Source: Planctomicrobium sp.
GTDB lineage: Bacteria; Planctomycetota; Planctomycetia; Planctomycetales; Planctomycetaceae
Assembly (NCBI GenBank): GCA_029259835.1
Contig: JAJDEL010000219.1
Coordinates: forward strand, 1-8,683
Direction: 5' to 3'
DNA length: 8,683 nucleotides
The first letter of the stretch is position 1; every line of letters begins with the position of its first letter. Positions 1 through 4,861 of this stretch are shown one piece after another. The position numbers and the translations under genes are program-made. A model generated the notes under the pieces. The model worked only from the letters and a program-made list of their open reading frames with translations. It had not been told where the DNA came from and did no database searches.

Positions 1-294
1 GATATTCTTACAGAGTAAGGAAATCGCCTTTTCAATTGAATCATCAGCAGATAATGCCGTTGAGACGGGGGACATGATGGTTGATAATTCCCCGTGACGA
101 CAAAGATTCAACGATCTTCGTTTGAGAAAATCGTAATCAGGTACGACTCCGATCAGGTGATCTTCGACGTCTACGATATAGACATCCGAGACCTGAGATC
201 CCCACAAGAGTTTTTCGGCGTCTTCGATTTTCGTCTCTGGAAGAAGAGAAATCGTGACGGGGCTCATGAAACTTCGAACAAGGGATCGAGGCAT
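1..294 (-). CDS. CBS-domain protein, 5' part (runs off the left edge)
   Basis: The minus strand is open for 98 codons from an ATG at 294-292 to the window edge, with no stop. A ribosome site GGAG (304-301) lies six bases before the ATG, which fixes the start. The translation begins MPRSLVRSFMSPVTISLLPE. It has the hallmarks of a CBS (Bateman) module: an entry motif FMSPVTISL at residues 9-17, a helix, then VSDVYIVDVEDHLIGVV at 35-51 followed by a D-x-D-F-L segment. A second repeat opens at about residue 72 with IMSPVSTALSADDSIEKA. CBS pairs bind adenine nucleotides or S-adenosylmethionine and often regulate an attached enzyme or channel. Whatever follows the second CBS repeat lies outside the window, so this could be a stand-alone CBS pair or the N-terminus of a larger protein. 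The gene is divergent from the small membrane protein at 649. Confidence 0.82.
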   Translation of the reverse strand, partial: MPRSLVRSFMSPVTISLLPETKIEDAEKLLWGSQVSDVYIVDVEDHLIGVVPDYDFLKRRSLNLCRHGELSTIMSPVSTALSADDSIEKAISLLCKNI

Positions 295-298
295 TGAT

Positions 299-304
299 CT
301 CTCC
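299..304 (-). promoter_or_regulatory. Ribosome binding site of the CBS-domain gene
   Basis: On the minus strand the bases read GGAGAG, with GGAG six bases from the ATG at 294-292. It selects this start over the ATG at 314-312, which opens a different frame whose product does not resemble any protein family. Confidence 0.6.
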
Positions 305-590
305 AATCGACATACTACCTGAAAGGTGTCTGTCACAGAGGAACATGATTGGGATCAAACGCAAATAAAAAGAATGACAAAAGCCAATTCTCTAATTCAG
401 GTCGAACTGTACATCGGTCGTTGAGGGTATCGAGGAATGAACTGATTAGAGATAATTGATAAGATCCTTCGAGATGTGGCCGATTTTGCGGGTGTCAGCT
501 TTCCAATTACTCATTGAAAAAGTTACAGTGGCGTGTCCATGGAAGGTTCCTAGAAAGCGGTGAAGACTGCCGGTCAAAGAAACTGAAATG

Positions 591-619
591 TTGCCTTCAA
601 CGGTCGTTCGGCAAATAAT
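591..619 (+). promoter_or_regulatory. Possible sigma-70-type promoter for the small membrane protein
   Basis: TTGCCT (591-596, four of six matches to the -35 consensus) is followed after 17 bases by AATAAT (614-619, five of six matches to the -10 consensus). This would start transcription about 25 bases before the ATG at 649. Position and spacing fit, but such matches are common in A/T-rich spacers and planctomycete promoters are poorly characterised. Confidence 0.3.
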
Positions 620-648
620 GCTAGAGGACTTTAATTGAGGTCATTCAA

Positions 649-909
649 ATGGAACCTGAGCTTCAGAAAAAGCTGCAATCCTCTGTTGAATCGATATCGT
701 TACTGGGGATTGGCCTCGTAATTGCATTGCTTTTACTTGCCTTGGGAGTCCACCTCCTTCGGTCACGGTATCGGGATCGTGATGATCCTGCGGACGCCTC
801 GGATGAAATACTCGATCATATGAGAGATTTACATCTCGAAGGTGACCTGTCCGAAGAAGAATTCCGATCCATCAAGAGTCGGTTCGACAGTCAAACAAAA
901 ACAGAATAG
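649..909 (+). CDS. Small single-pass membrane protein with a SHOCT-like C-terminus
   Basis: An 86-residue protein starting at ATG 649, with GAGGT (637-641) seven bases upstream as ribosome site. Residues 1-15 are polar. About 17-37 form one hydrophobic helix rich in Leu, Ile, Val and Ala. It is followed by a basic stretch, HLLRSRYRDR, which favours a cytoplasmic C-terminus. Residues 53-79 (EILDHMRDLHLEGDLSEEEF then RSIKSRF) fit the SHOCT pattern: a helix, a Gly-Asp/Glu turn, then a short acidic helix ending in a basic K/R segment. SHOCT modules are small putative oligomerisation domains often placed at the end of membrane anchors; the function of this protein is unknown. It is upstream of clpX on the same strand but 243 bases away, so co-transcription is uncertain. 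Confidence 0.75.
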   Translation: MEPELQKKLQSSVESISLLGIGLVIALLLLALGVHLLRSRYRDRDDPADASDEILDHMRDLHLEGDLSEEEFRSIKSRFDSQTKTE

Positions 910-1152
910 GGCGTTGTTTCCACAACTTCCTTGGATTGCATCCCGCAATCACTTGCCAGGACGGTTTCCCACTCCTTTCACAATTCGCATACCTCCCATT
1001 TGCGGACTTGGCAACTTCGACTGAACAACCGAACCCATCCGTAAGCGGTTCACGACGACCTAAAATTACTATCAACTCGAAACACTGCATGGAGGGCGTT
1101 TCGAGGCCTGCCGAAGATCTCAAAACGATCAACAGCTGTGAAGGAAAATTGC
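910..1152. other. Spacer upstream of clpX with two small hairpins
   Basis: Two short perfect inverted repeats follow the small membrane-protein gene: GTTGT/ACAAC (913-917 and 922-926, loop of four) and GATTGC/GCAATC (934-939 and 945-950, loop of five). Neither has a T-run, so they are poor intrinsic terminators. The open frames here (936 onward on plus, 1132 downward on minus) give compositionally odd peptides with no family resemblance and are treated as chance. The clpX promoter should lie here, but I see no strong -35/-10 pair. Confidence 0.4.
1141..1145 (+). promoter_or_regulatory. Ribosome binding site of clpX
   Basis: AAGGA lies seven bases before the ATG at 1153. A GTG at 1138 is in frame but would place this site inside the coding sequence, so ATG 1153 is the better start. 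Confidence 0.6.
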
Positions 1153-2424
1153 ATGACCTCCAAAGAGTTTACATCCAATCGGGGTGGCACTGGTAAAAAG
1201 AACGCAAACTGTTCTTTTTGTGGGAAGAGTTATCGCGATGTCGGTCCCCTCGTTGAAGGACCGGGCGACGTCTATATCTGTGGAGAATGTATTGACCTGT
1301 GTCAGTCGATTCTCGATCAGGACCGGCGCCGCCGTGGAGACAGCAAGAAACTCTTCCAAAAGGTGCCGACCCCGCGAGAAATCGTCGCACACATGGATCA
1401 GTACATCATCGGCCAGTCTCGTGCGAAACGCACAATGGCAGTTGCTGTCCATAATCATTACAAGCGACTCATGCTTGCTGATGAAATGGAGAACGACGTT
1501 GAAATCGAAAAATCCAACATTATGTTTATCGGTCCAACCGGGTCTGGTAAAACGCTGTTGGCTCGTACGATTGCTCGTTTCTTGCAAGTTCCGTTCGCAA
1601 TCGGAGATGCGACAACACTGACCGAAGCGGGATACGTTGGTGAAGATGTCGAGAACCTGCTTCTCAAACTTCTGCATTGTTCGGATTTCGATATCGATAG
1701 TGCTCAACGTGGAATTATTTTCATCGACGAGATCGATAAGATCGGCAAGACGAGTCAGAACGTCTCCATCACGCGGGATGTCTCTGGAGAAGGCGTTCAG
1801 CAGTCTTTGCTGAAAATGCTCGAAGGGACAGTCGCAAACGTTCCACCTCAAGGTGGACGGAAGCATCCTGAGCAACAGTACATTCAAGTCGACACAACCA
1901 ACGTCCTATTCATCTGTGGCGGTACGTTTGTTGGCATGGAAGAAATTGTTGCCAAGCGTCTTGGCCGCAAAATGATCGGATTCGGTCATGATGCCCGATC
2001 AGTTGACGATCAACGTCGAGAATTGCTCGAACAGGTTTGCGTTGAAGATGTTCTCGAGTACGGATTGATTCCGGAACTTCTTGGTCGCTTACCAGTTCTG
2101 ACAACTCTTCGAACTTTGACCGAAGACGAGTTAATGTGTGTTTTGACTGAACCGAAAAATTCTTTGGTCAATCAATACAACAAACTGTTTGAGATGGAAG
2201 GAGCGACGCTCGAATTTCAATCAGAAGCTCTTCGGGAAATTGCCAAAGTTGCTCGATCTAAAGAGACTGGTGCTCGTGGACTTCGTAGCGTGATTGAAGA
2301 CGTGATGTTCGAGATGATGTTCGAACTTCCTGATCAGGAAAAAGGTGGACACTACGTCATCACTCCCGAAATTGTTCTTGGGAAAAACAATCTCTTTCCG
2401 AAAGACGAATCCGCAGCAGCCTGA
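1153..2424 (+). CDS. clpX: ATP-dependent Clp protease ATP-binding subunit ClpX
   Basis: AAA+ unfoldase of 423 residues, the usual ClpX length. In the cytoplasm it recognises tagged or damaged proteins, unfolds them with ATP and threads them into the ClpP chamber. The N-terminal zinc-binding domain has Cys20, Cys23, Cys43 and Cys46. The AAA+ core follows: Walker A GPTGSGKT (127-134), pore-1 loop GYVG (160-163), Walker B IIFIDEID (188-195), [13 protein letters not shown] (205-217), and the RKH pore-entry loop (236-238). The IGF loop that docks on ClpP is at 275-277, so it should be ClpP-competent. The arginine finger sits in [11 protein letters not shown] (Arg312) and sensor II in GARGLR (373-378). 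All key residues are present. The ATG at 1153 has an AAGGA site seven bases upstream. No clpP or trigger-factor gene is visible, so clpX stands apart from its usual partners. It ends at the terminator at 2463. Confidence 0.98.
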   Translation: MTSKEFTSNRGGTGKKNANCSFCGKSYRDVGPLVEGPGDVYICGECIDLCQSILDQDRRRRGDSKKLFQKVPTPREIVAHMDQYIIGQSRAKRTMAVAVHNHYKRLMLADEMENDVEIEKSNIMFIGPTGSGKTLLARTIARFLQVPFAIGDATTLTEAGYVGEDVENLLLKLLHCSDFDIDSAQRGIIFIDEIDKIGKTSQNVSITRDVSGEGVQQSLLKMLEGTVANVPPQGGRKHPEQQYIQVDTTNVLFICGGTFVGMEEIVAKRLGRKMIGFGHDARSVDDQRRELLEQVCVEDVLEYGLIPELLGRLPVLTTLRTLTEDELMCVLTEPKNSLVNQYNKLFEMEGATLEFQSEALREIAKVARSKETGARGLRSVIEDVMFEMMFELPDQEKGGHYVITPEIVLGKNNLFPKDESAAA

Positions 2425-2462
2425 TCTGTTGTCTTGCTGAACTGTGCTAAGAGAATCGAAAC

Positions 2463-2496
2463 AAAGAGCGGCATGAAACTTCATGCCGCTCTTTTT
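2463..2496 (+). terminator. Rho-independent terminator of clpX
   Basis: A perfect 14-base-pair stem (2463-2476 with 2481-2494) with the four-base loop AACT runs into a T-rich end, CTTTTT (2491-2496). It begins 38 bases after the clpX stop. The core of the stem is GAGCGGCATGA. The minus-strand side has the complement AAAGAG and no comparable T-run beyond the stem, so it acts mainly on plus-strand transcripts and separates clpX from the MFS gene. Confidence 0.92.
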
Positions 2497-2501
2497 CTAT
2501 G

Positions 2502-2532
2502 CCTGTTCGATCACGACTAGAACAGGTATAAA
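2502..2532 (+). promoter_or_regulatory. Operator-like inverted repeat next to a -10-like box before the MFS gene
   Basis: CCTGTTC (2502-2508) and GAACAGG (2520-2526) are exact inverted repeats of seven bases with centres 18 bases apart, close to two helical turns. The right arm directly abuts TATAAA (2527-2532), a good -10-like box, so the repeat covers the region where the -35 would lie. This is the layout expected of a dimeric repressor or activator site controlling the permease. No regulator gene is next to it. It could also be a small RNA hairpin. Confidence 0.35.
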
Positions 2533-2574
2533 CGTGATTGAACACGCATTCTCAATCTTTTGGATCACACTCAC

Positions 2575-3861
2575 ATGGAGGGCGAAGGCAGCAGCAATTC
2601 GATGAAGAGTGAAACGTCTGTCGAGAAACACAACTTGTGGACGCTCGCGATTCAAAATGTTGTCTTGCGTGTCGGTTGGATCTTCAAAACTGAAAGCGTC
2701 ATCATGCCATTTGTGGTGGATACGATTTCAGGAGCAGGTTGGGTCCGTGGGCTGCTCCCGATCCTCAGCCGACTCGGTCAGAGTGTTCCGCCACTTCTTT
2801 ATGCAGATCGCCTGCGCAGCCACCCGCTCAAGAAACTTCCGCTCTTTGCAACTTCCATCGCGATGGCGATTCCATTTCTGTGGCTCTCATGGGTTTGGTA
2901 CACACTCGACGACCGTACAGTTTGGTGGATGACGCCCTTTTTTCTCATACTCTATTTCGTCTTTTTTTCCGCAACTGGAATCAATCAACTCGCCTTTGGA
3001 GTCCTACAAGGGAAACTCGTACGTCCGAACCGGCGAGGATTGTTACTGGGAATTGGTGGAGTAGTCGGTTCCTTGTTCGCCGTGCTCGCTGCGTTTTTAT
3101 GGTTAAAACCCTGGCTGTTAATGCCCAACCATGATGGCTTTACCTGGGTGTTTCTATTCAACGGAGTCGCGTTTCTGGCAGCCGGAATTGTCGCTTTGTT
3201 TTGCAGCGAACATCGAGATGACAGCAATGGACTTCGCCCTATGAAACTTGTGGCTCCATTCAAAACTGCCTGGGAAATATTCTGTCACGACAAACCATTT
3301 CGAAGAGCCGCCTACGTGGCATTGCTATTCATTTCATCATTGCTGGTCTTTCCGCATTATCAATCTCTGGGAATGGAAAAAATCGGTACGAGCAGTGAAG
3401 ACCTGATTTACTGGGTGATCGCTCAGAACCTCAGCGTTGGATTTTACAGTCCGGTCCTGGGAAGAATTGCTGATTTACTCGGAAACCGACTCGCTATTCG
3501 CATTGGTCTGTTCGCCGTTGCCTTCACACCGATTCTCGCGCTCGCATTTGCCAGTGGATACATTCCAAACTCAACGGATTGGTATTGGCTGACGTTCGTT
3601 CTGCTTGGACTGACCCCCGTACTCATGCGGACGATTTTGAACTACACTCTCGAACTGGTCGAGGAAAACCAGCATCCGCAGTACTTGAGTACGATGAAGA
3701 TTATATTCGCAGTTCCGTTTGTTTTTGCCCCGTTCGTCGGTTTTTTGATCGACACTATTTCGTACGAAATTCCTTTCATCGGTGTCAGCCTACTCGTTCT
3801 TTTGAGTGCCATTTTAACATTCCGAATGGTCGAACCACGGCATGCCGTGACATCGATGTAG
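2575..3861 (+). CDS. Major facilitator superfamily (MFS) transporter
   Basis: Integral membrane permease of about 428 residues; substrate not predictable. Twelve hydrophobic segments can be picked out, six on each side of a polar loop at about residues 210-240 that contains EHRDDSNG and a run to CHDKPFRR. Helices 2-3 carry LSRLGQSVPPLLYADRLRS, in the place of the loop 2-3 motif. A clear motif-A copy, GRIADLLGNR, lies at 296-305 between helices 8 and 9, as expected for the duplicated MFS fold. The protein ends in a short basic tail. The start is uncertain: ATG 2575 is chosen, but TTG 2560 and ATG 2602 are in frame. Only 2602 has a purine-rich stretch upstream (GGAGGGCGAAGG), and at long spacing. 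It lies after the clpX terminator and should have its own promoter. The next gene on this strand is 249 bases away beyond a repeat, so it is probably monocistronic. Confidence 0.88.
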   Translation: MEGEGSSNSMKSETSVEKHNLWTLAIQNVVLRVGWIFKTESVIMPFVVDTISGAGWVRGLLPILSRLGQSVPPLLYADRLRSHPLKKLPLFATSIAMAIPFLWLSWVWYTLDDRTVWWMTPFFLILYFVFFSATGINQLAFGVLQGKLVRPNRRGLLLGIGGVVGSLFAVLAAFLWLKPWLLMPNHDGFTWVFLFNGVAFLAAGIVALFCSEHRDDSNGLRPMKLVAPFKTAWEIFCHDKPFRRAAYVALLFISSLLVFPHYQSLGMEKIGTSSEDLIYWVIAQNLSVGFYSPVLGRIADLLGNRLAIRIGLFAVAFTPILALAFASGYIPNSTDWYWLTFVLLGLTPVLMRTILNYTLELVEENQHPQYLSTMKIIFAVPFVFAPFVGFLIDTISYEIPFIGVSLLVLLSAILTFRMVEPRHAVTSM

Positions 3862-3888
3862 GAGAGAGTCCCGAACTGATTCGGCCAT

Positions 3889-3972
3889 TATCAGCCTCAG
3901 GGCGCTAGCCTCGGGCCTTGCGCGAGTCACGTTTTCTCGCAAATAGCCCGACGCTAGCGCGTTCGGCTCATA
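3889..3972. repeat. GCTAGC palindromic element, unit 1
   Basis: An 84-base hairpin element. Inner arms GCGCTAGCCTCGGGC (3902-3916) and GCCCGACGCTAGCGC (3946-3960) pair over 15 positions with a single mismatch. Outer arms TATCAGCC (3889-3896) and GGCTCATA (3965-3972) pair at seven of eight positions, separated from the inner stem by a small internal loop. Inside the loop GCGAG (3922-3926) can pair with CTCGC (3936-3940), which can alternatively pair with GCGAG at 3973-3977. There is no T-run, so it is not a classical terminator. It is intergenic and looks like a REP- or MITE-type dispersed repeat; I recall GCTAGCG-type palindromes as frequent in planctomycete genomes, but copy number cannot be judged from one window. 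Confidence 0.65.
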
Positions 3973-4001
3973 GCGAGAAGTTCCAAAGTAGATACCATTG
4001 G

Positions 4002-4065
4002 ACTAGCGCCCCAGTTTTGAGCGTGAACCGGAGTTCGATCCGGGGCTAGCACCAAAACGGCTCAT
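4002..4065. repeat. GCTAGC palindromic element, unit 2 (diverged)
   Basis: A second, related unit. CTAGCGCCCC (4003-4012) pairs with GGGGCTAG (4042-4049), leaving a two-base bulge. Inside is a further small hairpin CCGGA/TCCGG (4028-4032 with 4039-4043), which competes with the outer stem. After the right arm, GCTAGC followed by CGGCTCAT (4058-4065) repeats the end of unit 1 (GCTAGC at 3953, CGGCTCAT at 3964-3971), so the 3' parts are direct repeats about 93 bases apart with small indels. The CTAGC cores fall at about 3905, 3954, 4003 and 4046, giving steps of 49, 49 and 43. Confidence 0.5.
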
Positions 4066-4110
4066 GTCGGAACACTATTTCAAGGCAGTTCGCCATTGAC
4101 CTCCAATGTT

Positions 4111-4812
4111 ATGCCACCGCTGATCTCAGTCATCATCCCGACGCTCAACGAAGAGCAGAACATCGTCACGGTTATCGATGCGACGCGCAAAGCAGGCGAG
4201 TGTGAAATTATTGTTGTGGATGGTGGCAGCACCGATCAAACGGTGAAGCTTGCTGGAAACGCCGACAAAATCATTGTCGCTCCGCAAGGTCGCGCCAGTC
4301 AACAGAACGCTGGAGCCGCCGTCGCAAGTGGAGAGATGCTGCTATTCCTGCACGCGGATTGTGAGTTAGCCTCAGGCTTTGTTCCCAGAGTTCGCGAGTG
4401 CCTGGAATCCTCCGATGTTGCCGCCGGATGCTTCACGCAAATGATCGACCATCCCGCACGAAAGTATCGGACCATCGAACGCGGAAATGCGTGGCGTGTT
4501 CGAAAACTCGGCTGGATCTATGGAGACCAAGGACTCTTCCTGCGCAAAGAAACATTCGAACAACTCGGCGGCTTCCCAGACATTCCGCTGATGGAAGATC
4601 TCTATTTTTCGAAAACATTGAAGAGAGCTGGTCGACTGGTCGTTATCGAGCATCATCTCGTCGTTAGTGCTCGACGTTGGGAATTGAATGGAACAATTCG
4701 CCAAACCTTGCGAAACTGGTCCTTTGTCGCGATGTCACACTTAGGAGTCAAACCGGCGACCCTGGCGCGCTGGTACGGCGACGTCCGAGAGCAAGACGCT
4801 GATTCGAATTGA
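4111..4812 (+). CDS. Family 2 glycosyltransferase, rSAM/selenodomain-associated transferase 2 type (TIGR04283)
   Basis: GT-A fold glycosyltransferase of 233 residues, cytoplasmic, with no membrane segment. It should move a sugar from a nucleotide-activated donor to an unknown acceptor. SVIIPTLNEE (6-15) is the GT2 opening strand, VDGGSTD (36-42) the nucleotide-binding motif, GRASQQNAGA (60-69) a family-typical segment, and LHADCE (80-85) the place of the metal-binding DxD. YGDQGLFLRKETFEQLGGFP (137-156) and PLMEDLYFSK (159-168) complete the pattern, and the late FVAMSHLGV region is also typical. This combination is what I know from TIGR04283. Members often sit beside a partner transferase or a radical SAM enzyme, neither of which is in view. 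ATG 4111 is chosen; an in-frame TTG at 4096 has AAGG ten bases upstream and would add five residues. The gene follows the GCTAGC repeat block and converges with the TPR gene. Confidence 0.88.
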   Translation: MPPLISVIIPTLNEEQNIVTVIDATRKAGECEIIVVDGGSTDQTVKLAGNADKIIVAPQGRASQQNAGAAVASGEMLLFLHADCELASGFVPRVRECLESSDVAAGCFTQMIDHPARKYRTIERGNAWRVRKLGWIYGDQGLFLRKETFEQLGGFPDIPLMEDLYFSKTLKRAGRLVVIEHHLVVSARRWELNGTIRQTLRNWSFVAMSHLGVKPATLARWYGDVREQDADSN

Positions 4813-4833
4813 ACTCGTCACAATTGAGTTTTT
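4812..4833 (+). terminator. Weak possible terminator after the glycosyltransferase
   Basis: AACTC (4812-4816) and GAGTT (4826-4830) form a five-base stem with a nine-base loop, and the right arm runs into TTTTT (4829-4833). The position directly after the stop codon, in a 49-base convergent gap, is right for a terminator, but the stem is short and A/T-rich. Confidence 0.3.
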
Positions 4834-4861
4834 GGGCTTCTAAAGAATAAAACGCAGGCAG

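Larger units (their letters stand above)
295..648. other. Divergent intergenic spacer without a gene
   Basis: These 354 bases lie between the divergent CBS-domain gene (minus) and the small membrane-protein gene (plus), so promoters for both are expected here. I found no convincing reading frame: open stretches on either strand are short and give no recognisable protein. There is no tRNA, strong hairpin or tandem repeat. Parts are A/T-rich, notably 361-400 and 440-465. The only promoter-like pair I can support is the one at 591-619, listed separately. Confidence 0.6.

Noticed and set aside
1138..1152. GTG start five codons upstream for clpX
   Set aside because: It would put the AAGGA ribosome site inside the gene, and the ATG at 1153 has ideal spacing.
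872..1196. Open frames on both strands in the spacer before clpX
   Set aside because: Both translations are compositionally odd, lack good ribosome sites and show no family resemblance; they also run into neighbouring genes.
1129..1887. 252-codon open frame antisense to clpX
   Set aside because: It is the complement of a strongly conserved coding region; its translation resembles no family, and the clpX reading is certain.
2502..2526. LexA (SOS) box
   Set aside because: The gap between CTGT and ACAG is 15 bases rather than the eight of the proteobacterial box, and the arms do not fit the CGAAC-N4-GTTCG type either.
4021..4056. tRNA-like 3' end: GTTCGATCC followed by GCTAGCACCA
   Set aside because: The T-loop-like bases cannot be flanked by a paired T-stem in the correct register, the acceptor 3' strand does not end in CCA at the right place, and no matching 5' acceptor strand exists about 70 bases upstream.
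3889..4065. CRISPR array
   Set aside because: The units are only two, diverged, strongly palindromic over their whole length and without uniform spacers; no cas gene is present.
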